NCBI RefSeq assembly: GCF_030150155.1
Contig: NZ_JASLGR010000046.1
Coordinates: 1-64,000, forward strand
DNA: 64,000 nt
Source: Nocardioides sp.
Lineage (GTDB): Bacteria > Actinomycetota > Actinomycetes > Propionibacteriales > Nocardioidaceae
Direction: 5' to 3'
Shown: piece by piece, positions 27,307-36,461 of the stretch
Position numbering within the stretch: the stretch's first letter is position 1
Layout: each line of letters begins with the position of its first letter
Made by a program: the position numbers and the translations under genes
Notes under the pieces: generated by a model
Seen by the model: the letters and a program-made list of their open reading frames with translations, nothing else
Database searches by the model: none
What the model was told of the DNA's origin: nothing

Positions 27307-30093
27307 ATGGCAACCGATGCTGCTGACGAGTTGTCCCCGGCTCAGCGCTACGCGCAGTTCACGCGAGGCAAGGCCCACCCGATCTTCGCCGACTTCGTCG
27401 GCTTCCTGCCCTATCCGCTCGACGACTTCCAGGTCCGTGCCTGCCACGAGATCGAGGACGGGCGCGGCGTGCTGGTCGCCGCGCCGACCGGCTCGGGCAA
27501 GACGATCGTGGGGGAGTTCGCGATCCACCTCGCCCTGGCCACGGGACGCAAGGCGTTCTACACGACGCCGATCAAGGCGCTGTCGAACCAGAAATACCAC
27601 GACCTCGTCGAACGCTACGGCCCCGACCAGGTCGGCCTGCTGACCGGCGACAACACGGTCAACGGGGAGGCCCCGATCGTCGTGATGACGACCGAGGTGC
27701 TGCGCAACATGCTGTACGCCGGCTCCTCGACGCTGCTCGGCCTCGGGTTCGTCGTGATGGACGAGGTGCACTACCTCGCCGATCGCTCCCGTGGCGCGGT
27801 GTGGGAGGAGGTCATCATCCACCTGCCCGAGTCGGTGACGTTGGTGTCACTGAGCGCGACGGTCTCCAACGCCGAGGAGTTCGGCGAGTGGCTCCAGACC
27901 GTCCGCGGTGCGACCACCACGATCCTGGAGGAGCGCCGGCCGGTGCCGCTCTACCAGCACGTCATGGTCGGCAAGAAGCTGATGGACCTCTTCGCCTCCT
28001 CCGACGTCGACGCGGCCGCCGGCTTCGTCAAGGAGGGCGCCCCGGTCAACGGGGACCTGCTCCGGGTAGCCCGCGACGACTGGGCCTCGAGCAAGCTCAA
28101 GGACCGCCGCACCGCACGGGACAAGCGCAAGCCCGGCCAGCGCAACGTCGGCAACGGCCGCCGGGTCTGGATCCCCAGCCGGGTCGACGTGATCGACGCC
28201 CTCGACCGTGCTCGGCTGCTCCCGGCGATCGTCTTCGTCTTCAGCCGGGTCGGCTGCGACGCCGCCGTGCAGCAGTGTCTGGCCGCCAACGTGAAGCTCA
28301 CCTCCCTGGAGGAGCGCGACGAGATCTTCGAGTTCGTCGAGGAGGCCTGCGCCGACCTGCCCGTCGAGGACCGGCACGTGCTGGGCTACCACGACTGGCT
28401 CGACGCCCTGACCCGCGGCGTGGCTGCCCACCATGCCGGGATGCTGCCGGCGTTCAAGCAGGTCGTCGAGACGCTCTACATCCGCGGACTGATCAAGGTC
28501 GTCTTCGCGACCGAGACGCTCGCGCTCGGGATCAACATGCCCGCCCGCACCGTGGTGATCGAGAAGCTCACCAAGTGGAACGGCGAGACCCACGCCGACC
28601 TGACGCCGGGGGAGTACACCCAGCTCACCGGCCGTGCCGGACGACGCGGCCTGGACACCGAGGGTCACGGCGTCGTGCTCTGGCAGCCGGGGATGAATCC
28701 GGCCGAGGTCGCCGGACTCGCCTCCACCCGGACCTACCCCCTGCGGAGCAGCTTCAGGCCGTCGTACAACATGGCGGTCAACCTGGTCCACCAGTTCGGC
28801 CGCGCCCGGTCCCGGGAGCTGCTGGAGCAGAGCTTCGCGCAGTTCCAGGCCGACAAGGCGGTGGTCGGCCTGGCCCGTCAGCTCAAGAAGGCCGAGGACT
28901 CCCTCGACGGCTACCGCGAGGCGGCCACCTGCGAGCTGGGCGACTTCATGGAGTACGCCGACCTGCGTCGGCAGATCTCCGAGGTGGAGAAGAACGCCTC
29001 GCGCGTACGGCGGATCGACCAGCGCGACGAGATCCTGGACTCCCTGGAGCGGCTCAAGCCCGGTGACGTGATCGAGGTGCCGACCGGCAAGTTCGCCGGC
29101 TACGCCGTGGTGCTCGACGCCGGCTTCGACCGGGACAACCCGCGGCCCTACGTGCTGACCCTGGACCGTCAGGCACGCCGGCTGGCGCTGATGGACTTCA
29201 ACGTGCCGGTCGCGGCGCTGACCCGGATCCGGGTGCCGAAGAACTTCAACGGCCGCAACCCGCAGGCCCGCCGTGACCTGGCCGCCTTCCTCCACCAGCG
29301 CAGTCGTGACCTGCCGCGCGGGGGCGGGGACCGGCCGCGGCGTTCGGCCGTGCCCTCAGGTGTTGAGGCCGAGATCGCCGCGCTGCGCACCCAGCTCAAG
29401 GCGCACCCGTGCCACGGCTGCCCCGACCGCGAGGACCACGCCCGCTGGGCCGAGCGCTGGTTCAAGCTGCGTCGTGACGCCGCCACCCTGGAGCGTCGGG
29501 TCGAGTCGCGGACCAATACCGTGGCGCGGCAGTTCGACAGGGTCTGTGACGTGCTCACCGCGCTGGGCTACCTGGACGGCGAGGAGGTCACCCCGATCGG
29601 GGCACCGCTGATGCGGCTGTACTCCGAGCTCGACCTGGTCGCCGCCGAGGCACTGCGTGACGGTCTGCTCGACGGGCTGCGCCCCTCCGAGCTGGCCTCG
29701 GTGCTCTCCATCCTGGTCTTCGAGGCCCGGCGCCCCGACGACGCCTCGGCCCCGCACCTGCCCGGTGGGCGGGTCAAGGACGTGATCGCGGAGATGGTGC
29801 GGCTGTGGGGCCAGCTCGACGCCCTGGAGCGCGACAACCGGCTCGACTTCCTGCGTCCGCCGGACCTGGGCTTCGCCTACGCCGCGTTCCGCTGGGCCGA
29901 GGGCGACGACCTCGACGAGGTGCTGCGCGAGATCGACCTGGCCGCCGGTGACTTCGTGCGCTGGATGAAGCAGCTGATCGACCTGTGCGGTCAGGTCGCC
30001 AACGCCACCCAGAGTGCCGAGGTACGCCATGCGGCCCGGTCCGCGGTGGACCAGCTCAAGCGCGGCGTGGTGGCCTACTCCGGTCTGGAGTAG
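27307..30093 (+). CDS. helY: Ski2/Mtr4-like RNA helicase HelY
   Basis: 928-residue superfamily 2 helicase, probably in RNA processing or decay. Motif I AAPTGSGKTIV (residues 57-67), motif II DEVH in VVMDEVHYLAD, motif III SLSATVSN, motif VI QLTGRAGRRGLD. It continues with the Ski2-type ratchet region and C-terminal DSHCT domain (LRPSELASVLSILVFEARRPDD onward). A Cys pair in HPCHGCPDREDHARW matches the actinobacterial HelY type. Gene order pafB-pafC-tatA-tatC-helY is conserved with mycobacteria. Confidence 0.94.
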   Translation: MATDAADELSPAQRYAQFTRGKAHPIFADFVGFLPYPLDDFQVRACHEIEDGRGVLVAAPTGSGKTIVGEFAIHLALATGRKAFYTTPIKALSNQKYHDLVERYGPDQVGLLTGDNTVNGEAPIVVMTTEVLRNMLYAGSSTLLGLGFVVMDEVHYLADRSRGAVWEEVIIHLPESVTLVSLSATVSNAEEFGEWLQTVRGATTTILEERRPVPLYQHVMVGKKLMDLFASSDVDAAAGFVKEGAPVNGDLLRVARDDWASSKLKDRRTARDKRKPGQRNVGNGRRVWIPSRVDVIDALDRARLLPAIVFVFSRVGCDAAVQQCLAANVKLTSLEERDEIFEFVEEACADLPVEDRHVLGYHDWLDALTRGVAAHHAGMLPAFKQVVETLYIRGLIKVVFATETLALGINMPARTVVIEKLTKWNGETHADLTPGEYTQLTGRAGRRGLDTEGHGVVLWQPGMNPAEVAGLASTRTYPLRSSFRPSYNMAVNLVHQFGRARSRELLEQSFAQFQADKAVVGLARQLKKAEDSLDGYREAATCELGDFMEYADLRRQISEVEKNASRVRRIDQRDEILDSLERLKPGDVIEVPTGKFAGYAVVLDAGFDRDNPRPYVLTLDRQARRLALMDFNVPVAALTRIRVPKNFNGRNPQARRDLAAFLHQRSRDLPRGGGDRPRRSAVPSGVEAEIAALRTQLKAHPCHGCPDREDHARWAERWFKLRRDAATLERRVESRTNTVARQFDRVCDVLTALGYLDGEEVTPIGAPLMRLYSELDLVAAEALRDGLLDGLRPSELASVLSILVFEARRPDDASAPHLPGGRVKDVIAEMVRLWGQLDALERDNRLDFLRPPDLGFAYAAFRWAEGDDLDEVLREIDLAAGDFVRWMKQLIDLCGQVANATQSAEVRHAARSAVDQLKRGVVAYSGLE

Positions 30094-30104
30094 GCGCTCG
30101 GCGC

Positions 30105-31037
30105 CTAGCGCGTGAGTGCCTCGGTCAGCCGGGCGACCGAGCCGGAGAGGTTCCAGCGTTCGGCCAGCTCGGCCAGCCGCTCGGGGTCACGCGGGCTGCG
30201 GGGTGCCGCCAGACCCTCGGCCGAGACCGGCACGTCGCGGGCCACCGCCACCACCGTCGGGGCGCTGGCCAGGTAGTCGCTCGCAGCCAGGATCTTCGCC
30301 CGCGGGCCTGCCTTCATCGCCGAGGCCGGGTCGGCGGCCGCAGCGGCGATGCCGTCCAGGGTGCCGTACTCGGCCAGCAGCGTCGCCGCGGTCTTCTCCC
30401 CGACCCCGGCCACCCCGGGAAGACCGTCGGAGGCGTCGCCGCGGAGCGTGGCGAAGTCGGCGTACTGGTCGGGCCGGACGGCGTACTTGCCCTGCACCCA
30501 GGCGGCGTCGACCCGCTCGTGCTTGGAGACGCCGCGGGCGATGTAGAGCACCCGGACCTCGTGCTCGTCGTCGACCAGCTGGAAGAGGTCACGGTCACCG
30601 GTGACGACGTCGACCGGCAGGTCGGCGCCGGTGGCCAGGGTGCCGATCACGTCGTCGGCCTCGTAGTGGTCGGCACCGCGCACCGCGATCCCGAACGCGT
30701 CCAGCACGTCGAGAATGATCGGCACCTGGACCTGGAGCGGGTCGGGCACCTCCTCGACGTCCGGGGTGCCCGCGGCGGTGACCTCGACCACCCGATGGGC
30801 CTTGTACGTCGGCAGCAGGTCGACCCGCCACTGCGGGCGCCAGTCGTTGTCCCAGCAGCACACCAGCTCACTGGGGGTGTACTCGGTGACCAGGCGCGCG
30901 GTGAAGTCGAGCAGCCCCCGCACCGCGTTGACCGGAGTGCCGTCGGCGGCCACCACTTCGGGCACGCCGTAGAAGGCGCGGAAGTAGAGGCTGGCCGTGT
31001 CGAGGAGGAGGCGCCGCGATGTCACATCGGCATCCAA
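30105..31037 (-). CDS. 5'-3' exonuclease (flap endonuclease-like, PolA 5'-nuclease domain)
   Basis: About 310 residues, the stand-alone version of the polymerase I 5'-nuclease. It has RRLLLDTASLYFRAFYGVP with the first metal-binding Asp, CWDNDWRPQWR, the acidic cluster ADHYEADDVIGTLA and VVTGDRDLFQLVDD, then the helix-hairpin-helix DGLPGVAGVGEKTAATLL. It would remove RNA primers or flaps. TTG 31037 has a G-rich site 5 nt upstream; GTG 31025 is an alternative. Convergent with helY (11-bp gap) and divergent from lnt. Confidence 0.92.
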   Translation of the reverse strand: MDADVTSRRLLLDTASLYFRAFYGVPEVVAADGTPVNAVRGLLDFTARLVTEYTPSELVCCWDNDWRPQWRVDLLPTYKAHRVVEVTAAGTPDVEEVPDPLQVQVPIILDVLDAFGIAVRGADHYEADDVIGTLATGADLPVDVVTGDRDLFQLVDDEHEVRVLYIARGVSKHERVDAAWVQGKYAVRPDQYADFATLRGDASDGLPGVAGVGEKTAATLLAEYGTLDGIAAAAADPASAMKAGPRAKILAASDYLASAPTVVAVARDVPVSAEGLAAPRSPRDPERLAELAERWNLSGSVARLTEALTR

Positions 31038-31066
31038 TCACGCCCCCCGCGAGGCCACCATTCGCG

Positions 31067-31072
31067 TAGCGT
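31067..31072 (+). promoter_or_regulatory. -10 box of lnt (leaderless)
   Basis: TAGCGT followed by 7 nt and GTG 31080, which supports this start over the long open upstream extension in the same frame. Confidence 0.5.
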
Positions 31073-31079
31073 CACCGGT

Positions 31080-32621
31080 GTGCCGCGCCGCCTCCCGCTC
31101 GCCTTCGGGCGAACCGTCGCGGCGTCGATCGCCGGGGTGATCGTCAGCCTCGGGTTCGCGCCGGTGGGCTGGTGGTGGCTGGTGCCGGTCGGGGTGGCGA
31201 TCCTGTTCGTCGCCGTGCGTGGGGCGCGGGCCGGCCTCGGGGCGGTGTGCGGAGCGGCGTACGGCTTCCGCTTCCTGGCCTGCCATGCCGACTGGATGCG
31301 TGCGGTCAGCGATGCGGCGTGGCTGGCCCTGGGTGCCGCGAACGCCGTCTACTACGCCCTGATCGGGCTGGTGGCGGGCTGGGCCTGGCGACGCCGCGGG
31401 AGTCCGCTGTGGCTGGCACTGGGCTGGACCAGTGTGGAGGGACTGCGGGCGTCGTGGCCGTTCGGCGGGATGCCGTGGGGGCAGCTGGCCTTCGCCTCGA
31501 TCGACACCCCGATGCAACGCTTGCTGCCGTACGTCGGCACGGTCGGCACCACCGCGCTGATCGCCCTGCTGGCGGCGCTGCTGGCCCGTCTCGTGGTGCT
31601 GAGAGAGCCGTATCGCGTCGCCGTGTCGCTCTCGCCGGGCACGGCGACAGGGATCGTGCTGATCGTGGTCGTGACCGGGGCTGCCTGGCTGGTCCCGTGG
31701 CAGGCGGCCACCGTGGGTCACTGGGACGTCGTGGTGGTCCAGCCCGGGCTGCAGGCGACGTCGATCGGTCAGCAGCACTACGCGCTCACGCAGCGGCTCG
31801 CCGACGCCACCACGGCCCTGGCGCGGGCGGTGGCTGCGGGGGAGTCGACGCGCCCCGACCTGGTGGTGTGGCCGGAGAACTCGACAGCCGTCGATCCGCT
31901 CCACGACTCCGAGGACCACGGCGTGATTAGCCAAGCGGTGGAGGCGATCGGCGTGCCGATCCTGGTCGGCGCGATGATCGACGACGGCCCGACCCGGGTG
32001 CTCAACCAGGGGATCGTGTGGGAGCCCGACGGCACCACCGAGCAGCGCTACACGAAGCGGCACCCGGTGCCGTGGGGTGAGTACCTGCCGCTGCGGTCGG
32101 TGCTCGGATGGCTGCACTTCGGCACCGTCCTGCCGGGACGGAACATGGTCGCCGGGCCGCGCCCCACACCGTTGCGGATCGCCGGCGTGAGCGTCGCCGA
32201 CGCGATCTGCTTCGACATCGCCCACGACGACGTCGTGCTCGACCAGGTCGGCGACGGCGCTCAGGTGGTCACGGTGCAGACCTCCAACGCCGCCTTCCGC
32301 GGCACCGCCCAGCTGCGCCAGCAGTTCGACATCACTCGGGTGCGGGCTCTGGAGACCGGCCGGACGGTGCTGGTCTCGGCGCTCAACGGGATCAGTGGGG
32401 TGATCCGCCCCGATGGCTCGGCGGCCCAGGAGGTGGACGGCGACGGCCCTGCGACGCTCCGGGTCGACGTACCGCTGCGGAGCGCGCGAACCCCGGCGGT
32501 GCTCGCCGGTGCCTGGACCTGGCGGGCGATGGCGTTGGTCACGCTGGCGGGGCTGGTCGCCTCGGGCGCGCGCGGCCGTCGACGGGCCGGGGTGGCGCGA
32601 AGGTCAGGTTCGGTGGCCTGA
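31080..32621 (+). CDS. lnt: Apolipoprotein N-acyltransferase
   Basis: Adds the third acyl chain to the N-terminal Cys of lipoproteins at the outer face of the membrane. 513 residues: about six membrane helices in the first 210 residues, then a nitrilase domain with the E-K-C triad (Glu in LVVWPENSTAV, Lys in RYTKRHPVPWGEYLP, Cys in DAICFDIAHD), and a C-terminal helix. The frame extends more than 1 kb upstream, but that part is antisense to the exonuclease and is not used. ppm1 follows; in Mycobacterium tuberculosis the two are one fused protein. Confidence 0.93.
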   Translation: MPRRLPLAFGRTVAASIAGVIVSLGFAPVGWWWLVPVGVAILFVAVRGARAGLGAVCGAAYGFRFLACHADWMRAVSDAAWLALGAANAVYYALIGLVAGWAWRRRGSPLWLALGWTSVEGLRASWPFGGMPWGQLAFASIDTPMQRLLPYVGTVGTTALIALLAALLARLVVLREPYRVAVSLSPGTATGIVLIVVVTGAAWLVPWQAATVGHWDVVVVQPGLQATSIGQQHYALTQRLADATTALARAVAAGESTRPDLVVWPENSTAVDPLHDSEDHGVISQAVEAIGVPILVGAMIDDGPTRVLNQGIVWEPDGTTEQRYTKRHPVPWGEYLPLRSVLGWLHFGTVLPGRNMVAGPRPTPLRIAGVSVADAICFDIAHDDVVLDQVGDGAQVVTVQTSNAAFRGTAQLRQQFDITRVRALETGRTVLVSALNGISGVIRPDGSAAQEVDGDGPATLRVDVPLRSARTPAVLAGAWTWRAMALVTLAGLVASGARGRRRAGVARRSGSVA

Positions 32622-32663
32622 CCGCGTACCGTTGACCCGATCACCACTTTCTGAGGAGACGGT

Positions 32664-33443
32664 TTGAGCAACGCGGGTGCCCCTGGAACCGGGCTCGGTC
32701 GCGCCATCATCGTGATGCCGACGTACAACGAGTCCGAGAACCTCACCTGGATCGTCGGCCGCCTGCGCCGCGCGCAGCCGGACGTGGACGTCCTCGTCGT
32801 CGACGACGGGTCGCCCGACGGCACCGGTCAGATGGCCGACCAGCTCGCCGCCGAGGACTCGCAGATCCACGTCCTGCACCGGACCGAGAAGGCCGGCCTC
32901 GGCGCCGCCTACCTGCACGGCTTCGGCTGGGCACTGGACCAGGGGTACGACGTCATCGGAGAGATGGACGCCGACGGGTCGCACCAGCCCGAGGAGCTGC
33001 ACCTGCTCTTCGACGCCCTCCAGCACGCCGACCTCGTGATCGGATCGCGCTGGGTCCCCGGCGGCTCGGTGGTGAACTGGCCGCTGCGGCGTGAGGCGCT
33101 GTCGCGCTGCGGCAATCTCTACGTCCGGATGCTGCTCGGGATCAAGGTCCGCGACGCCACGGCCGGCTTCCGGCTCTTCCGTCGCGAGACCCTGGAGAAG
33201 ATCGACCTGTCCAAGGTCGAGTCCACCGGGTACGTCTTCCAGACCGACATGGTCACCCGTGCGCTCGGCGCCGGGCTGACGGTGGCCGAGGTCCCGATCC
33301 AGTTCGTCGAGCGGGTCCGCGGCAACTCGAAGATGAGTGGTGCGGTCGCCGCGGAGTCGATGAAGCGCGTCACGGCGTGGGGGATCAAGGAGCGCAAGGC
33401 GCAGCTGCGCCGTCTGCGCACCCGTCTGACCAAGAAGGCCTGA
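32664..33443 (+). CDS. ppm1: Polyprenol monophosphomannose synthase
   Basis: GT2-family enzyme transferring mannose from GDP-mannose to polyprenyl phosphate, the donor for lipomannan and protein O-mannosylation. 259 residues: IIVMPTYNESENLTWIV, VVDDGSPDGTGQMAD, acceptor-site EMDADGSHQPEELHLL with the metal-binding D-A-D, and FRLFRRETLEKIDL. No membrane helices, so it relies on Lnt or the polyprenol for membrane contact. The TTG start follows GAGGAGA. Ends before a strong bidirectional terminator shared with rbpA. Confidence 0.93.
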   Translation: MSNAGAPGTGLGRAIIVMPTYNESENLTWIVGRLRRAQPDVDVLVVDDGSPDGTGQMADQLAAEDSQIHVLHRTEKAGLGAAYLHGFGWALDQGYDVIGEMDADGSHQPEELHLLFDALQHADLVIGSRWVPGGSVVNWPLRREALSRCGNLYVRMLLGIKVRDATAGFRLFRRETLEKIDLSKVESTGYVFQTDMVTRALGAGLTVAEVPIQFVERVRGNSKMSGAVAAESMKRVTAWGIKERKAQLRRLRTRLTKKA

Positions 33444-33460
33444 GCCGGCTCAGGCTGGAC

Positions 33461-33504
33461 GACGAAGGGCCCGGCTCAGGAACTCCCGAGCCGGGCCCTT
33501 CGTC
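33461..33504. terminator. Bidirectional terminator between ppm1 and rbpA
   Basis: Perfect 17-bp inverted repeat (GACGAAGGGCCCGGCTC and its complement at 33488-33504) with a 10-nt loop, midway between two convergent genes. Confidence 0.88.
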
Positions 33505-33520
33505 GTGTGACCCTGACGGG

Positions 33521-33907
33521 TCAGACGCTGGCCTTCTTGGCGCGCTTGCTCGGCCGGTGCAGGTGCGCCGGGCCGATCTCGCCGTCACGGAGAAGCTCCA
33601 GGCGCTCCTTGAGGATCGCCTCCAGCTCCTTCTCCGAACGACGTTCCAGCAGCATGTCCCAGTGCGTGCGGACGGGCTTCTCGACCTTGTCCTCGACGGG
33701 ATTGCCCGCGACGTTCAAGGCCTCCTGGCCGCAGCGTGGGCACTCCCACACCGCCGGGATGTCCGCTTCGTCGGACATCGTGATCTCAAACTCATGTCCC
33801 TGTGGGCACCGGTAGCCCACCTGCTGACGACCCGCGAACTCGATGCCGCGTTCGTCCTCAAAACTCTGACCCCCGAGACGGGCTCCTCGTAGTGTGCGCT
33901 CTGCCAT
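33521..33907 (-). CDS. rbpA: RNA polymerase-binding protein RbpA
   Basis: Actinobacteria-specific transcription factor that binds RNA polymerase and the principal sigma factor, stabilising the open complex. 128 residues: N-terminal tail (AERTLRGARLGGQSFEDE), core domain with metal-binding cysteines (YRCPQGHEFE and WECPRCG), basic linker, and sigma-interacting helices (VRTHWDMLLERRSEKELEAIL). It has a Lys-rich tail (HRPSKRAKKASV). ATG 33907 is preceded by a G-rich site; the frame extends upstream into repeat sequence and is not used there. The ppm1-rbpA pairing is conserved in mycobacteria. Confidence 0.95.
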   Translation of the reverse strand: MAERTLRGARLGGQSFEDERGIEFAGRQQVGYRCPQGHEFEITMSDEADIPAVWECPRCGQEALNVAGNPVEDKVEKPVRTHWDMLLERRSEKELEAILKERLELLRDGEIGPAHLHRPSKRAKKASV

Positions 33908-33978
33908 GGCACACCCCCCTTCAGAAGTAACCAACGGTAGCGACCCGTTCAATGTTCCGAAAGGGTGAGAGTCACACA

Positions 33979-34088
33979 CGCCGAATTCCGGGTAAACCAC
34001 CGCCGAGATCCGGGTTCGCCACGCGCGAGATCCGGGTTTGCCACCGCCGACTTCCGGGTTTGCCACTGCCGAGATCCGGATCGCTCAC
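33979..34088 (+). repeat. Five tandem 22-bp repeats, left array
   Basis: Units start at 33979, 34001, 34023, 34045 and 34067. The core is GATCCGGGTTTGCCAC or close variants; the last unit is the most diverged. The array is the reverse complement of the one at 34198-34307. Confidence 0.88.
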
Positions 34089-34142
34089 GCTTTGGTCGTA
34101 CGTCGGGGTGCGCGGGGCCCGTTCCTGTGCACGCTCCGGGGG

Positions 34143-34167
34143 GACACGCCGAGCGGATCGGCGTGTC
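34143..34167. repeat. Hairpin in the spacer between the 22-bp arrays
   Basis: Perfect 10-bp stem GACACGCCGA / TCGGCGTGTC with 5-nt loop GCGGA, near the middle of the 109-bp spacer. Confidence 0.75.
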
Positions 34168-34197
34168 GCGTTCCGAGGGCGCACGAACCGATCACTC

Positions 34198-34307
34198 GTG
34201 GTGAACCCGGAAGTGGGCGGTGGTGAACCCGGAAGTGGGCGGTGGTGAACCCGGGATTCGGCGGTGGTGAACCCGGGATTCGGCGGTGGTGAACCCGGGA
34301 TTCGGTC
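34198..34307 (-). repeat. Five tandem 22-bp repeats, right array (inverted)
   Basis: Units start at 34198, 34220, 34242, 34264 and 34286. All share GTGGTGAACCCGG; the first two continue AAGTGGGCG and the rest GATTCGGCG, so the array grew by recent duplication of two variants. It ends at the stop codon of the MFS gene. Confidence 0.92.
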
Positions 34308-35706
34308 AGACGACGGCGGGGACCGTGTTGCCCGCCTCGGCGATCCCGCGCCGCGGGTCGAGGCGCAGCAGGAAGAACAGACCGAGCACGAAGAAGACGA
34401 TCAGGGAGACGATCGCGGGGCGGTAGGAGCCGCTGAGCTGGAACACCACGCCGAACAGGAGCGTGCCGAACCACGACGTACCCCGCTCGGCGGCGTTGTA
34501 GAGAGCGAAGTACTCGCCCTCGCGGCCGCACGGGATGAAGAGGCTGTAGAACGAGCGGGACAGGGCCTGCGTGCCGCCCATCACCAGGGCGATGGCGACG
34601 CCGATCAGCAGGAACAGGGCGATGTTCTCCCGGGGCAGGAACATCGCCAGCACCACGATCGCCATCCAGGCCACCGTGCCCCAGACCAGGCAGCGGTAGG
34701 CGCCGTAGCGCGCCGCGAAGCGGCCGAAGAACAGCGCCCCGCCGAAGGCGACGAACTGGATCATCAGGATCGCCGCGATCAGCACCGACTGCTCGAAGCC
34801 GAGCTGCTTGGAGCCGTAGATCGAGGCGCTGTAGATCACCGTCTGGATGCCGTCGTTGTAGAACAGGTACGCCAGCAGGAACGTCAGCGTCATCGGGTAG
34901 TTCTTGAGGTCGCGCAGGGTGGCGAAGAGCTGCCCGAAGCTGCGCTTCATCAGGCCGCCCGAGACCGGCCCGTCGGTCCGTGCGGGGTAGTTCCGCAGCC
35001 GCAGCACCGGCACCAGGGTGAACGCCGCCCACCACACCGCGGCACTGAGCAGCGAGAGCCTGACGGCCAGCTCCTTGTCCAGACCGATCGCGGAGTGGCC
35101 CAGCACCATGCCGAGGTTGATCAGCAGCAGCAGGCCACCGCCGAGGTAGCCGAACGCCCAACCGCGCGCGGAGACGGCATCGCGCTCCCACTCCTCGGAG
35201 ATGTCGACCATGATCGCGTAGTACGAGACCAGCGAGCACCCGCCCAGGATCGACGAGGCGACGACGGCGAACGCGCCGAGCTGCCAGTGGTCACCGGAGA
35301 GGAAGAACAGCAGCGCCGCGAAGAGCGCACCCGACCAGGCGAACCACGCCATGTGCCACTTCTTGCGGCCACTGCGGTCGACCAGGGTGCCGACGATCGG
35401 CAGCAGGAACGCACTCGCGATGGTCGCGAAGGAGGTGAGGTACGACGGCAGGGAGCCGGCCGCCAGGTGCAGGCCCAGCAGGTCCACGGTCTTGCGGCAG
35501 GTGTCGTCGGGCTCGGTGCCGCAGCCCGCGGCACGTCCGGCGACGGTGATCATCAGCGGCCCGAACAGCACCGTCAGGACGGTGGTGTAGAACGCCGAGT
35601 TCGCCCAGTCGTACCAGTTCCACGCCTTCTGCTCCCGGCGACGGCGTACGACGGCCAGGTCGGCGATCGGCGGCGCGACCGCCCCCGGCGTTGCTCCGTG
35701 CTTCAC
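34306..35706 (-). CDS. MFS transporter, UMF1 (Atg22-like) family
   Basis: 466 residues with 11-12 membrane helices. KAWNWYDWANSAFYTTVLTVLFGP at the N-terminus is the hallmark of UMF1/Atg22 permeases, and LVDRSGRKKWHMAW is the MFS loop 2-3 motif. Probably an effluxer of small solutes such as amino acids; substrate unknown. GTG 35706 overlaps the stop of the upstream phosphodiesterase gene by 4 bp and has GGGAGGG just ahead; ATG 35718 is an alternative. Likely cotranscribed with the phosphodiesterase. Confidence 0.87.
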   Translation of the reverse strand: MKHGATPGAVAPPIADLAVVRRRREQKAWNWYDWANSAFYTTVLTVLFGPLMITVAGRAAGCGTEPDDTCRKTVDLLGLHLAAGSLPSYLTSFATIASAFLLPIVGTLVDRSGRKKWHMAWFAWSGALFAALLFFLSGDHWQLGAFAVVASSILGGCSLVSYYAIMVDISEEWERDAVSARGWAFGYLGGGLLLLINLGMVLGHSAIGLDKELAVRLSLLSAAVWWAAFTLVPVLRLRNYPARTDGPVSGGLMKRSFGQLFATLRDLKNYPMTLTFLLAYLFYNDGIQTVIYSASIYGSKQLGFEQSVLIAAILMIQFVAFGGALFFGRFAARYGAYRCLVWGTVAWMAIVVLAMFLPRENIALFLLIGVAIALVMGGTQALSRSFYSLFIPCGREGEYFALYNAAERGTSWFGTLLFGVVFQLSGSYRPAIVSLIVFFVLGLFFLLRLDPRRGIAEAGNTVPAVV

Positions 35707-36455
35707 GAGCCCTCCCATTGGCCGCGGTGGATGAGGACATCCTTGAGGATGTCGGTGCGATCCGTCATCAGGCCGTCGACGCCGCGGTCGAGCAGCACGG
35801 CCATCTCGTCGGGATCGTCGATCGTCCAGACGTGCACCTGGAGACAGTTGGCGTGCGCGCGCCGGATCAGCCCGGGGTTGGCGACCACGACCCCACGCTG
35901 GCGGTGCGGGATCTGCAGCGCCATCGGTCCGCGCAGAGCACGCAGCGGCCGCGACAGGGGAGAGGCGAGGTAGGCGACGATCTCGGCCGGGTGGGCGCTG
36001 GTGGGCACCGCACCGGCGGTCAGGGAGCGGAACCGACCCAGCTCGCGTCCGGAGAACGAGCCCACCGTCAGCCGCGATCCGAGCCCACGCCGCTGGACCA
36101 ACGCCGCCAGGGCCGCCGCGGTGCCGGGCGCCTTGAGATCGATGTTGAACCGTACGCCGTCCGGGAGCGCGTCCAGCAGGTCGTCGAGCAGCGGCACCGG
36201 TTCGGTGCCGCCGATCCGAGCCTGCGCGATCTCGGCGTACGGCAGCTGCGCGATCACCCCGACCGCATCGGTGACGCGGTCGAGCACCGCGTCGTGGAAG
36301 GCGATCAGCCGTCCGTCAGCGGTCAGGTGGACGTCGGTCTCGAGGTCGCGGTAGCCCAGCGAGACGGCGTGCTGGAACGCTCGCAGGGTGTTCTCATGCC
36401 CGATCAGATCGGGGTGATGTGCTCCACCCCGATGGGCGAATGCGCGGATGGCCAC
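35703..36455 (-). CDS. Glycerophosphodiester phosphodiesterase
   Basis: Hydrolyses glycerophosphodiesters from lipid turnover to sn-glycerol-3-phosphate and an alcohol. 250-residue TIM barrel: AFAHRGG (catalytic His), HENTLRAFQHAVSLGYRDLETDVHLTADGRLIAFHD with the metal-binding Glu/Asp and second His, FNIDLK, and VHVWTIDDPDEMAVLLDRGVDGLMTDRTDIL. No signal peptide, so cytosolic. A TACCCT box lies 6 nt before GTG 36455, predicting a leaderless mRNA. Overlaps the MFS gene. Confidence 0.93.
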   Translation of the reverse strand: MAIRAFAHRGGAHHPDLIGHENTLRAFQHAVSLGYRDLETDVHLTADGRLIAFHDAVLDRVTDAVGVIAQLPYAEIAQARIGGTEPVPLLDDLLDALPDGVRFNIDLKAPGTAAALAALVQRRGLGSRLTVGSFSGRELGRFRSLTAGAVPTSAHPAEIVAYLASPLSRPLRALRGPMALQIPHRQRGVVVANPGLIRRAHANCLQVHVWTIDDPDEMAVLLDRGVDGLMTDRTDILKDVLIHRGQWEGS

Positions 36456-36461
36456 GGGCTG

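Larger units (their letters stand above)
33908..34305. other. Intergenic region upstream of rbpA, no gene, filled by repeats
   Basis: About 400 bp between the rbpA start and the MFS gene stop. The first 70 bp should hold the rbpA promoter. The rest is two arrays of 22-bp units in opposite orientation around a 109-bp spacer. Short open frames here are Arg/Gly/Pro-rich and shift frame with the 22-bp period, so none is taken as a gene. Confidence 0.8.

Noticed and set aside
29985..31079. Upstream in-frame extension of lnt of more than 360 codons
   Set aside because: It runs antisense to the 5'-3' exonuclease gene. The membrane domain starts right after GTG 31080, which has a -10 box at leaderless spacing.
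33979..34307. CRISPR array
   Set aside because: The 22-bp units are directly adjacent with no unique spacers, the two arrays are inverted relative to each other, and no cas genes are present.
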